64,000 bases of DNA from an uncultured Roseiflexaceae bacterium. GTDB lineage: Bacteria; Chloroflexota; Chloroflexia; Chloroflexales; Roseiflexaceae. The stretch is from contig CALKHR010000080.1 in assembly GCA_937988885.1 (NCBI GenBank), positions 62,001 to 126,000 of the forward strand, given 5' to 3'. The notes below the pieces were generated by a model that did not search any database, was not told the DNA's origin, and saw nothing but the letters and a program-made list of their open reading frames with translations. The position numbers and the translations under genes are program-made. This document shows positions 16,993 through 33,106 of the stretch, one piece after another (the stretch's first letter is position 1; every line of letters begins with the position of its first letter).

Positions 16993-18660
16993 ATGCGACG
17001 CACCTCATATACACTACTGATTGTTTTGTTATGTGGCCTGTTGGTGGCCTGTAGCATTCCCGGAAGCGGCAACACCAGCAACAACGGCACACCCACCGCA
17101 GCATCAAATGCTATCCTCATCAACATCGCCTACAGCCCCGAGAAAGAGCCCTGGCTCACCGAGCGAATCGCCACCTTCAACGCCAGCAACACCAAGGTGA
17201 ACGATCGCCCGATCTTCGTCGAGGGCCTAAATAAATCGAGCGGCGCGGCGCGCACCGAGATTAAAAACGGCCAATTGAAGGTCACGATCTGGTCGCCCTC
17301 CGCCTCCACCTGGCTCGAAGTGCTCAAACAGGAGACCGGCAACCAGAACATTGCCGTCTCCAACCGCCCGCTGGTGCTCACCCCCGTCGTGATCTCGATG
17401 TGGAAGCCGATGGCCGAGGCGATGGGCTGGCCCGACACACCGATCGGCTGGAGCGACATGCTCGAACTGACCAACGACCCGCAGGGTTGGGGCAAATTCG
17501 GCCACCCCGAATGGGGCCGCTTTAGCTGGGGTCACACCGACCCCGAGATCAGCACCTCGGCGCTCTCCACGTTGATCGCCGAGTTCTACGCCGCCACGGG
17601 CAAACAACAAGGCTTGACCGTCGCCGACGTGCAGAGCCCAAGCAGCCAGCAGTTCGTCCGCGAACTGGGCCGCAGCATCAAACACTACGGCTACAACACG
17701 CTGGTGTTCAGCGACAACATGCAGAAGTTCGGTATGAGTTACATCTCCGCCTTCCCGATGGAGGAGATCACGCTGATCGACTTCAACAAATTCAAGAACC
17801 CACCCACGCCGCTCGTCGCCATCTACCCCAAAGAGGGCACCTTCTGGCACGACGACCCGTTCATCGTGATGGCCAGCGCGAGCAGCGAAGAGCAACTAGC
17901 CGCCGACCAGTTCTTCAACTTCCTGATGACGCCCGAGAGCCAGCGCCTCGCCATGGATTACGGCTTCCGCCCGGCCAACCCCGACGTGCCGCTGGCCGAC
18001 CCGGTGAGCATGACGTATGGCGTGCAGCCGCAAGGCCCGCAGAGCACCCTGCAGATCCCGCCCGCCGACGTGATCGTGGCGGCCAAAAACACCTGGGCGC
18101 AGAACCGCAAGCGCGCCGACATCATGCTAGTGGTCGATGTCTCCGGCTCGATGCAGGACGACGGCAAACTCGATCAAGTGAAGGCGGGCCTGGGCAGCTT
18201 CCTGCAGCGCATCCTGCCCGAGGATCGCGTGGGCCTCGTCTCGTTCTCGAGCACGGCCACGCTCGAAGTCGCGCCCGAAGTCCTCGCCGAGAACCGCATC
18301 GCGCTCGACACCGCCATCCAACGGCTGCGACCGCAGGGCAAAACCGCGATCTACGACAGCCTACTGGTGGGCAAAGCGGCGCTCGACGACCTGCCACCCG
18401 ACGACGAAGACCGCATCAAAGCGATCGTACTGCTCTCCGACGGCTTAGAGAACGGCAGCACCACCACCTTCGAAGAACTGCGGCGCGAGTTCGACGAGAG
18501 CGGCATCAGCATCTTCCCGGTGGCCTACGGCTCCGAGCGCGACCAAGCCGACGCCGCCCAGACGCTACAAGGCATCGTAGACTTCTCGCGCACCATCCTG
18601 GTGAAGGGCAGCACCGGCAACATCGCCGAAATCTTCGACAACCTCAGCCGCTACTTCTAG
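16993..18660 (+). CDS. Lipoprotein fusing a solute-binding domain to a VWA domain
   Basis: 555 residues from the ATG at 16993, which has GAAGGAG upstream. The signal peptide ends in the lipobox LLVAC. Residues about 35-345 form a substrate-binding domain homologous to the preceding gene product. Residues about 370-555 are a von Willebrand A domain with a complete MIDAS site: DVSGSMQDDG, a Thr in GKTAIYDSLL, and LLSDGLENGS. VWA domains bind proteins through a metal ion. The protein would sit outside the membrane, coupling ligand recognition to protein interaction. The architecture is known in Chloroflexota genomes, but its function is not. Confidence 0.85.
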   Translation: MRRTSYTLLIVLLCGLLVACSIPGSGNTSNNGTPTAASNAILINIAYSPEKEPWLTERIATFNASNTKVNDRPIFVEGLNKSSGAARTEIKNGQLKVTIWSPSASTWLEVLKQETGNQNIAVSNRPLVLTPVVISMWKPMAEAMGWPDTPIGWSDMLELTNDPQGWGKFGHPEWGRFSWGHTDPEISTSALSTLIAEFYAATGKQQGLTVADVQSPSSQQFVRELGRSIKHYGYNTLVFSDNMQKFGMSYISAFPMEEITLIDFNKFKNPPTPLVAIYPKEGTFWHDDPFIVMASASSEEQLAADQFFNFLMTPESQRLAMDYGFRPANPDVPLADPVSMTYGVQPQGPQSTLQIPPADVIVAAKNTWAQNRKRADIMLVVDVSGSMQDDGKLDQVKAGLGSFLQRILPEDRVGLVSFSSTATLEVAPEVLAENRIALDTAIQRLRPQGKTAIYDSLLVGKAALDDLPPDDEDRIKAIVLLSDGLENGSTTTFEELRREFDESGISIFPVAYGSERDQADAAQTLQGIVDFSRTILVKGSTGNIAEIFDNLSRYF

Positions 18661-18674
18661 CGCATCTTAAAGCG

Positions 18675-18718
18675 AAACAGGTTTGGCAGGGCGAGAGCTC
18701 TACCAAACCTGTTTTGTT
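18675..18718 (+). terminator. Rho-independent terminator after the SBP-VWA gene
   Basis: Twelve-bp perfect stem AAACAGGTTTGG/CCAAACCTGTTT followed by TGTTG, 14 bp after the stop codon. It closes the two-gene unit. Confidence 0.85.
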
Positions 18719-18745
18719 GTGTCATGTGAGTGAGTCGTTATTGTT

Positions 18746-18859
18746 GGGAAGAAGGCCGCGTCGTCAACCCCAACGCCCATCACTACGGGAGAACAACGTC
18801 GTGCACAACGTGTGCGCGCTCGAACAGTGATGGCGCTTCGCGCCACAACGCGCGCACTT
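18746..18859. repeat. Dispersed repeat, copy 2 of a 114-bp pair
   Basis: Same orientation and length as the copy at 9856-9969, with the GGCGC-TTC-GCGCC hairpin intact. It is followed at about 18862-18878 by another small inverted repeat (GCGCTGCTCCGCAGCGC). The rest of the spacer to 18967 shows nothing else. Confidence 0.75.
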
Positions 18860-18967
18860 CACGCGCTGCTCCGCAGCGCATGGCTGCGCCGCCTTCACTT
18901 GCGGCAAACCACACAGCCTCGGCGACTAGGAGACTGAGCGACGAAGGGCCGCGACCAACCCCTCGTC

Positions 18968-19819
18968 TCACCGCTCAAAACAGATCTGCTGGCGCTGATA
19001 ATCCAGTGAAACCGCCGCGAAGCGCTCCAACAAACGGTTGCCGATATTGGCGCGACCGGGCCGCCCTAGATCGCCCTGCCCATTGTGTAGCGCATCCAAC
19101 TCCAACGTGCCCAGATCGAACGGGCCAAACCGCAGTTGGCGGTAACGCCGACTCAGCACCTTGGTATCGCAGCCACCGAACCCGACGCCGCGCCCCTCCG
19201 AGACGCCCTGCGCGCCAGGCTCCAGCCCCAACTTAGCGGCCAAGTCCGGCCCAACGCTCAGCGCCGCGTTCGAGCCAGTATCGATCGTCACCAACGGCAG
19301 ACGCTGCCCAGCGACCTCCAGATTCTCAATGGCGGGGAAGTGCTCAAAAAACGTGAGATCGAAGGTGTGCGCCTTAGGCGTGGCTTGTATGCCAAGGTCG
19401 GGGTGCGCGAGGATCAGACGGCGGTGTTGGTAATCGATCCGCATCGAGACCTGTTGCAACACGTTGTAGCCCAGAACCACATCGATCTGAAACGGCAAGC
19501 CGCTGAGCGATACACTCGGCGCAAATAGATCGCGGATCACCAAGTCGCCCAAGCGGAGCCAAGGCAACACCGCCTCGGTATATGCCACCGCATTGCTCGC
19601 AGCACCCTGCCCCAACCCACTGCCGCCTGTGCGTAGCGCGAGGCGTTGCGCAAGCCCAGCATCTATCGCCGAGGGATCGGTGCCTGTATCGATCAGCACC
19701 CGTAGTGGCGCGCCGCCCGGGCCAGCCGCTGTACAGCACAGCAGATCGCAGGGCGTCTCTATGGGCAATTCGACCCACCCGCACGACGGAAACTCAAGTT
19801 TAGTGAGATCCTCGAACAT
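18968..19819 (-). CDS. Retropepsin-like aspartic protease with two DTG motifs
   Basis: 283 residues from the ATG at 19819 (MFEDLTKLEF); a longer reading to 19939 adds a Cys/Tyr-rich stretch that looks non-coding. Two halves each carry an aspartic-protease motif. The first is VLIDTGTDPSAID near residue 50, followed by VVLGYNVLQQ. The second is VTIDTGSNAALSV near residue 175, followed by ANIGNRLLERF, the hydrophobic-hydrophobic-Gly of the psi loop. A single-chain protein with two DTG sites could form the active site within one molecule, as in pepsin. There is no clear signal peptide. The substrate is unknown. Confidence 0.78.
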   Translation of the reverse strand: MFEDLTKLEFPSCGWVELPIETPCDLLCCTAAGPGGAPLRVLIDTGTDPSAIDAGLAQRLALRTGGSGLGQGAASNAVAYTEAVLPWLRLGDLVIRDLFAPSVSLSGLPFQIDVVLGYNVLQQVSMRIDYQHRRLILAHPDLGIQATPKAHTFDLTFFEHFPAIENLEVAGQRLPLVTIDTGSNAALSVGPDLAAKLGLEPGAQGVSEGRGVGFGGCDTKVLSRRYRQLRFGPFDLGTLELDALHNGQGDLGRPGRANIGNRLLERFAAVSLDYQRQQICFER

Positions 19820-19975
19820 GGCTTTTACCCGTTTGGCAACAAGCGAATCGACATATCCCTTGTGCCCGCAAAAACTATACTCGCACCCCCGTTCGTTTAA
19901 CCTTCTGTAGCGATTAGTGTACGGAGAACAAACGGGCATGTCAAGTATCGGCAGACATCCTCATCCCCGAAACAG

Positions 19976-20016
19976 GTGATGACAAGGCGCTGCGCGTAGC
20001 AGCGCCTTGTCATCAC
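19976..20016. repeat. Family A hairpin, isolated copy
   Basis: Perfect 18-bp stem GTGATGACAAGGCGCTGC with the complementary arm and a 5-nt loop GCGTA. It is the same structural unit found at 20267-20307, 23056-23096 and 40347-40387, but with its own stem sequence. It is not followed by a T-run. Confidence 0.85.
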
Positions 20017-20021
20017 AAAAA

Positions 20022-20115
20022 GAAGAAACCCTTTGGACCTGCGCAGCAGCCGAATTGCTCGTGAGTACGCGCATTCCCGCGAATAGCGCATCTCACCTTC
20101 TCGCAAAGGAAGCAC
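20022..20115. repeat. Family C repeat, partial copy (tail only)
   Basis: Matches the right half of the family C units at 20401-20611 and 56561-56771, including GCGCAGCAGCCGAATTGCTC and TAGCGCATCTCACCTTCTCG. The left half of the unit is replaced by a family A hairpin, showing that the families recombine or insert into each other. Confidence 0.7.
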
Positions 20116-20175
20116 ATCCATTACCTTCTGATGTTCGTTTCTTCCGCATTAGAAAGCTTTTCAGAAAGCCTCTCA

Positions 20176-20380
20176 TACCAAATCCGAGTATTCACTTACT
20201 CGAAGAGGGATGCTGGATAAACAACGCGATTCTGCCTTTCAACAGATACCAGCATTATCACCGCAAGTGGTGTCGATGCGCTGCTACGCGCAGCGCATCG
20301 ACACCACATAAAATGGAAAGTACCTTGCTGCCGCAGGCTACAACTGGTTTGTGATTGACACTGTCCAACCGGATTTGATA
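20176..20380. repeat. Family A MITE-like element, copy A1
   Basis: 205 bp. The left end is TACCAAATCCGA and the right end, read inward, is TATCAAATCCGG. Both sides are flanked by TCA (20173-20175 and 20381-20383), a 3-bp target duplication candidate of the form TNA. Inside is a perfect 18-bp hairpin (20267-20307), then the conserved block TACCTTGCTGCCGCAGGCTA. It has no coding capacity. Confidence 0.8.
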
Positions 20381-20400
20381 TCAGTATACAAAAAACGCAT

Positions 20401-20611
20401 ACAGACCACCGAACAAGGACTATACCGAGGAACCAAACGATACAGGCATAACAGAGCGGATTCCTTGGGGTCCAGGGGCGATAAGCCCTGGTCGGGGTTT
20501 CCAAAGGGCCGCGACCGGCCCTTTGGGCTTGCGCAGCAGCCGAGTTGCTCGTGAGTACGCGCATTCCCGCGAATAGCGCATCTCACCTTCTCGTAAAGAA
20601 GGCACATCAAA
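20401..20611. repeat. Family C repeat, complete copy C1
   Basis: About 211 bp, very similar to 56561-56771 in the same orientation. It contains nested inverted repeats: GGGGTCCAGGGGC with its partner, then CCAAAGGGCCG/CGGCCCTTTGG. Several frames stay open across it, including one that gives a similar hypothetical peptide in both copies. The frames look like a by-product of the repeat rather than genes. Confidence 0.8.
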
Positions 20612-20706
20612 ATGCGAGCGCAAACGCTCGAATGCGTTGCGCTCGCTTGCTGCTTGTATTATACTGCTGCCACGCACTCTCGAATGCTCAACAGCGGAGG
20701 ACCACC

Positions 20707-20985
20707 ATGCTCACCGCCTTTGTGATGATTCAGGCCGAGCCAGATCATATCGCCAGCATCGCCCAAACCGTCGCCAACCTGCCGAACGTAGCCGAAGTGT
20801 ACAGCGTGACTGGTGATTTCGATATTTTGGTGATCTTGCGCCTCTCCGAGTACGAGCAACTAGCCGATGTCGTGCCGGACCGCCTCGCGAAGATCGCGGG
20901 CATCAAGCGCACCAACACCGTGCTCGCCTTCCGCCGTTTCTCCTCCGAAGATCTCGAAGCAGCCTGGGATATCGGCGTTTCGTAG
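20707..20985 (+). CDS. Stand-alone Lrp/AsnC ligand-binding (RAM) domain protein
   Basis: 92 residues from the ATG at 20707, which has GGAGG seven bases upstream. An upstream extension in the same frame is repeat DNA. The sequence MLTAFVMIQAEPDHIASIAQ and VAEVYSVTGDFDILVILRL matches the effector-binding alpha/beta domain of Lrp/AsnC regulators, and there is no HTH. Such small proteins form octamer-like rings that bind amino acids and may modulate full-length Lrp proteins. The convergent neighbour is the LLM oxidoreductase. The ligand is unknown. Confidence 0.88.
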   Translation: MLTAFVMIQAEPDHIASIAQTVANLPNVAEVYSVTGDFDILVILRLSEYEQLADVVPDRLAKIAGIKRTNTVLAFRRFSSEDLEAAWDIGVS

Positions 20986-21026
20986 GCGCAAGAACGGAGC
21001 CTCAACAGCTTCGTGCTTGCTCTCGC

Positions 21027-21878
21027 CTAGTGCGGGAGATTTGGCACCACCTCGCTCGCCAGTCGCTCCACGATCCCTGCGGGGTATGGCCAAGTCAAAT
21101 TGAAGATCACGTGATTGGCACCAGCCTCCATAAAGCTGCGGGTGCGGCTGACAAGTTCCCCTAGATCGTTCGGGTCGAAGCGCAACTGTATCGACCGATC
21201 GATCGTGTCGGGGTCGCGATCGACCGTGCGGCAGTGCTCTTTGAGCACATTGTATTTGTGAGTGAACTCCTCGACCGTGCCGCCCGCGAAGTTCCACACC
21301 TTCGCGTATTTCGCCACCACCCGCAGCGTGCGCTTCTCGCCACTGCCGCCGATCACGAACGGTGGGTACGGTTTTTGGATGGGCTTTGGCTCACAGCGAG
21401 CCTGCTTCAATTGGTAATATTTGCCATCGAAATCGGCGAGATGCTCGGTCCACAACAGACGGATGACCTCGCACGCCTCCTCGAACTGCGAAATCCGCTT
21501 CCCTGGCGGCAGCAACTCAATGCCATACGACTCGTGCTCAAGCACATTCCAGCCGGCCCCAACACCCATGTCAAGCCGACCGTTCGAGATAATATCGACA
21601 GTCGCCGCCATATTGGCGAGCACAGCGGGGTGGCGATACGTGTTGCCATTGACCATCAGGCCCACGCGGATGCGGCGCGTCTGCGCGGCGAAGGCTGCCA
21701 GCAGTGTCCAACCCTCAAGGCACGGCCCATCCACATCGCCAGCGATCGGAATAAAATGATCGAACAGCCAAGCGTGCTCAAAGACTTCGAGCGCATCGGC
21801 AGCCTGCCAAACCGCCAGCATATCGGCATAATTGGTATGCTGCGGCGCAGTTTTGATGCCAAAACTGACACGACTCAT
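21027..21878 (-). CDS. F420-dependent LLM-class oxidoreductase
   Basis: 283 residues of a luciferase-like TIM barrel. SFGIKTAPQHTNYADML is the N-terminal strand, WLFDHFIPIAGDVDGPCLEGW is the family motif, and RIRVGLMVNGNTYRHPAVLANMAATVD and GRLDMGVGAGWNVLEHESYG are classic for LLM-class F420-dependent enzymes. PFVIGGSGEKRTLRVVAKYA is the phosphate-binding region. The enzyme probably uses F420 or FMN to oxidise or reduce a small organic substrate, which cannot be predicted. It is monocistronic and convergent with the RAM-domain gene. Confidence 0.9.
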   Translation of the reverse strand: MSRVSFGIKTAPQHTNYADMLAVWQAADALEVFEHAWLFDHFIPIAGDVDGPCLEGWTLLAAFAAQTRRIRVGLMVNGNTYRHPAVLANMAATVDIISNGRLDMGVGAGWNVLEHESYGIELLPPGKRISQFEEACEVIRLLWTEHLADFDGKYYQLKQARCEPKPIQKPYPPFVIGGSGEKRTLRVVAKYAKVWNFAGGTVEEFTHKYNVLKEHCRTVDRDPDTIDRSIQLRFDPNDLGELVSRTRSFMEAGANHVIFNLTWPYPAGIVERLASEVVPNLPH

Positions 21879-22073
21879 GACCTACTCCTTATTCTGTCCG
21901 CTTGCTACCGCTGTATCGTATCATACACAGGAGTGCGATGTACATCCTTATATCGTCGTAGCTATGGAGATGTGAAGCAAGCTTTCGTTTTGCGTGGTAT
22001 GGTGTACCCTGACAGTTCGCACATACGACGGGGCTTGCTGAGCCGCCGTCACGAAGGGAGCACATACGTCATT

Positions 22074-23036
22074 ATGATGATACATCGCACGCTATTGCTC
22101 ACCATCGCAGTAGCACTTCTGATAGGTTGTAGCAGCGCAACGCTCTCGCCAACGCCGACAATCGCTCCGGCAGTGCCCTCTCCATCACCCGATGCAGCGC
22201 CACCAGTATTGACGCCTGTAGCGCCAGCACCCAGCCAATCGCCCGCCGCCCCCGAAACGCTCGGTCCTGTCGAGACGATTCTGGCCTACTACAACGCGAT
22301 CTCGCAGCACGAATATGACCAAGCCTATGCGCTATGGGCCGATCAGGGCGCAGCCAGCGGACAGACGCTAGAGCAATTCCAGCAGGGCTACGCCGACACC
22401 GCCGGGATCAACATCCAGCTTGATCAGCCGAACACCGAGGGGGATGGGGTCAATGTGCCAATCAGACTGATCGCAGTGCAGAATCTGGCCAACAACGAAC
22501 AACGTGCCCAATATTTCACTGGCTCCTATCACCTCACGCCCTCATCAACCAGCACGACAGGTTGGGAGATCGCATCGGCCTCGATAGCCGAGGGTGGCAG
22601 CAGCGCGCCGATCGAGAACGAGGTCAACGCGGTGCGGTTTGTGTTGAACACCTACTACACCGCCATCAACAACCGCAACTACCCGCTTGCCTACACCCTG
22701 TGGGACACGTTGGGCACAGCCAGCGGGCAGAGCTACGCCGAGTTTGCGCAGGGCTACGCCGCCACCACCCAAGTCAGCATCGAACTCGGCGAGCCGACCG
22801 TGGAGGGGGCGGCTGGCTCGCTGTACGCCGACGTGCCGATCGTGATTTGGGCGAACAGCAGCGATCAGGGCTGGCAGGTATTTTGCGGCTCGTACGCGCT
22901 GCGCCGCGCCAACGTGCCGCCCTTCGATCAGTTTGGCTGGCATCTCGATAGCGCTACCATCAACCAGATCGCCAGCGCGGAGCCGAGCCGCGAGCAAATC
23001 TCGTCCTGGCTTGACAATGGTTGCTCGGCTTCCTAA
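22074..23036 (+). CDS. Lipoprotein with a duplicated ~110-residue domain
   Basis: About 320 residues from the ATG at 22074 or the next ATG. The open frame extends upstream but overlaps the LLM gene on the other strand. The signal peptide ends in the lipobox LLIGC, then a Pro/Ala/Thr-rich linker of about 45 residues follows. Two similar domains come next: ILAYYNAISQHEYDQAYALW and VLNTYYTAINNRNYPLAYTLW, each followed by ASGQ-x5-F-QGYA and a beta-rich part. The pattern resembles NTF2-like folds and points to internal duplication. It is an extracytoplasmic protein of unknown role. Its TAA stop codon directly abuts a family A repeat. Confidence 0.8.
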   Translation: MMIHRTLLLTIAVALLIGCSSATLSPTPTIAPAVPSPSPDAAPPVLTPVAPAPSQSPAAPETLGPVETILAYYNAISQHEYDQAYALWADQGAASGQTLEQFQQGYADTAGINIQLDQPNTEGDGVNVPIRLIAVQNLANNEQRAQYFTGSYHLTPSSTSTTGWEIASASIAEGGSSAPIENEVNAVRFVLNTYYTAINNRNYPLAYTLWDTLGTASGQSYAEFAQGYAATTQVSIELGEPTVEGAAGSLYADVPIVIWANSSDQGWQVFCGSYALRRANVPPFDQFGWHLDSATINQIASAEPSREQISSWLDNGCSAS

Positions 23037-23462
23037 TGCTAAATCCGAGAAAGAGGTGATGTCGAGGCGCTGCGCGTAGCAGCGCCTCGACATCACACAA
23101 AGAAGCAAGTACCTTGCTGCCGCAGGCCAATACCAAATCCGGTTGGACAGTAGCTCTATCCAAGCTGTTTTAGCCTACGGCAGCAATGCAGAACCGCACT
23201 ATTGTAGATGCGCCACTTTCCTTTCAACGAAAAGCACTGTCATCTCGAACGGTCGAAGCCCTGAGCGAAGCGAATGGGGAGAGATCTCAAAGCGCATGGC
23301 AATGCAGAACGACGAGATTTCTCGCGTCGCCTAGCGGCTCGCTCGAAATGACAGTGAAAACAGTGAAAAAACGATGCACTAAAACCGTTTTTCAATGACA
23401 ACTATCCCGTCGGACTTGGTATAAAACGGCTTTTAACAACAACTGTCCAATCGGATTGAGTA
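23037..23462. repeat. Family A element A3, interrupted by a family B element
   Basis: The left end is TGCTAAATCCGA at 23037. The 18-bp hairpin is at 23056-23096, and the CCTTGCTGCCGCAGGCC block then runs up to 23130. The right part resumes at 23422 (TAAAACGGCTTTTAAC) and ends TCGGATTGAGTA at 23462. Between them lies copy B1. The flanks are TAA (the stop codon of the lipoprotein gene) and TGA, a possible degraded 3-bp target duplication. The segment between the left end and the hairpin is shorter than in A1 and A2. Confidence 0.72.
23131..23421. repeat. Family B MITE-like element, copy B1
   Basis: 291 bp with ends TACCAAATCCGG and, read inward from the right, TACCAAGTCCGA. The core 23235-23356 has its own inverted ends, CACTGTCAT with TCGA and the mirror TCGAAATGACAGTG. 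The flanks CAA and TAA fit a TAA target duplication with one change, compared with the intact family A sequence GGCTAAAAC. It is non-coding. Confidence 0.78.
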
Positions 23463-23523
23463 TGACCCAGAAAACGCATCACAAAATCTGTGAAATCTGT
23501 GGATAAACCCCAATCAGCCAAGC

Positions 23524-23553
23524 AAAAAGCCGGATGCTCTTCAGCACCCGGCT
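23524..23553 (-). terminator. Terminator of the rpoB-rpoC unit
   Basis: Read on the minus strand: stem AGCCGGGTGCT/AGCATCCGGCT (one wobble) with a GAAG loop, followed by TTTTTGC, about 25 bp after the rpoC stop codon. Confidence 0.88.
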
Positions 23554-23577
23554 CTTGCATCAACCTAGCAGAAACGC

Positions 23578-28125
<4,548 letters not shown>

Positions 28126-28200
28126 TGCACTCTCCTATGCTACGGTGGATACTCTGGCGGTTCAGAAGCATCCGATAGCATGCTTCAATCTATCCGACCT

Positions 28201-28218
28201 CGTGTTGTATACAACACG
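28201..28218. promoter_or_regulatory. Perfect 18-bp palindrome in the rpoB-rpoC spacer
   Basis: CGTGTTGTATACAACACG is its own reverse complement and lies about 75 bp upstream of the rpoC start. It could be an operator for a dimeric regulator or a cruciform/hairpin in the mRNA. No T-run follows. Confidence 0.5.
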
Positions 28219-28257
28219 ATTGCGATTATCGCTCGGAAACACACAAACGAGAATACC

Positions 28258-28290
28258 AGTCATCAGCGGCTTTGCGAGCCACTGATGACT
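28258..28290 (-). promoter_or_regulatory. Intercistronic hairpin between rpoB and rpoC
   Basis: Fourteen-bp stem (AGTCATCAGTGGCT with its partner, one G-U pair) and a 5-nt loop, placed 23 bp after the rpoB stop codon. Without a T-tract it is more likely an mRNA processing or stability element, or a partial terminator, than a full terminator. Confidence 0.5.
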
Positions 28291-28313
28291 GATACCCAAT
28301 AACAAGGGGTCTT

Positions 28314-32006
<3,693 letters not shown>

Positions 32007-32289
32007 GGACACCTCGCTTGTCAGTTACTCGTGATCTGTACCCTGATTCGGCACAACAGAGTACCGACCACATCGAACATGGCAAAAGCACGAACTATCC
32101 CTACCATTGTTCATACCTACATTGGGCTGAACGTTTGGTTAGGCGTTCGTGGCGTAAAAATGTATGGGCGTATTTGAAACGCCACATTCCGGCGGGAGGG
32201 ATCGTCAGATAGTGCCTCAATGCCGTTTACAATTAGGACGCGCGTGAGGCTCCTCTCTACAAAAAGCCGGCTATAAACCGCGAAAATCA

Positions 32290-32318
32290 ATGATACCATA
32301 TACAACATGGCTTGTCAA
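32290..32318 (-). promoter_or_regulatory. Sigma-70-type promoter of rpoB
   Basis: Minus-strand -35 TTGACA (perfect) and -10 TATCAT with exactly 17 bp between. It predicts a start near 32283 and a leader of about 275 nt before rpoB, long enough to hold regulation. The rest of the 485-bp spacer to 32497 shows no gene; TGGTATCAT at 32363-32371 is a possible extended -10 for the plus-strand gene. Confidence 0.7.
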
Positions 32319-32497
32319 GAATTATGGTGAGTTATTTTGAGCGGATGGGTAATGCAGGACTATGGTATCATGACGACGCGACGGACGCAGTATTCTTTAT
32401 GTTTACTATACTAGTGTATGTTCGCTTTTGGATGCATCCTGTAGTGGTTGGTATTCGTAGATGCTGATGGTACAGCAGATAATAGGCGACGAGAGCT

Positions 32498-33073
32498 ATG
32501 CGCGATTCTGAATCGGCGTTCCCCTATTGGATAGGTGGCCTTTTGTTAGGCTTGTTGCTCATCATCTTGAGCACGCAAGGTCGGGGTGTTAATACGGAGG
32601 CTCTGCAGCGTGAGTTCGCCCCGGACCCCAATGCGCCAACTCCTGCACCCTTTCAACTTCCTATTATTAGTTTACCCGAATTGCCTGCTGGCATGCAACA
32701 GACTCTTAACAATCTGCGCGATCGATTTACGGCTGGGCAGCCGATTCCGGCGTTGACGCCGATCGCTGCCACCCCACGGGTGCGTGTCGAGGTGCAGACG
32801 GTGACGCGCTCCGGCGAGCAGGTATCAATTAAAGGTTCGATCACAAATATCAGCGATGCGCCGTTGAATATCGGGTTGAACGCCTTTAGCTTCCGCGACA
32901 GTTTTGGCGTGAGCTACGCGGCCAGCGGCGCGAGCACGACGCTCGCTCCAGGGCAATCGACGACGCTTGAACTGGCGCTGCCACTGCCCAAGGATCGCGG
33001 TTTGACGTTAATCTTTAATTTACCACCTGATCCCCCGGTTGAGCAAATTTTGATGCTGGAAACTCGTCCGTAA
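32498..33073 (+). CDS. Membrane-anchored protein with an Ig-like C-terminal domain
   Basis: 191 residues. One N-terminal membrane segment (about residues 11-26, WIGGLLLGLLLIIL), a Pro-rich linker, then a beta-rich domain from about residue 90 (RVEVQTVTRSGEQVSIKGSI). The domain resembles DUF4352/FxLYD-type extracellular beta-sandwich modules by its hydrophobic/Thr/Ser alternation. That is a judgement of style rather than a match. It is probably exported and tethered, with unknown function. It is monocistronic with a terminator downstream. Confidence 0.7.
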   Translation: MRDSESAFPYWIGGLLLGLLLIILSTQGRGVNTEALQREFAPDPNAPTPAPFQLPIISLPELPAGMQQTLNNLRDRFTAGQPIPALTPIAATPRVRVEVQTVTRSGEQVSIKGSITNISDAPLNIGLNAFSFRDSFGVSYAASGASTTLAPGQSTTLELALPLPKDRGLTLIFNLPPDPPVEQILMLETRP

Positions 33074-33106
33074 CTGTTCGAGCTTCTATAACCTTTATGA
33101 TGGAGC

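Noticed and set aside
20338..20610. Minus-strand open frame with a similar counterpart at 56510-56764
   Set aside because: It lies in the family C repeat, overlaps other open frames and has no start signal. The similarity follows from the repeat itself.
23056..23096. Family A hairpin as a rho-independent terminator of the lipoprotein gene
   Set aside because: It has no T-tract on either side, and the same hairpin occurs away from gene ends.
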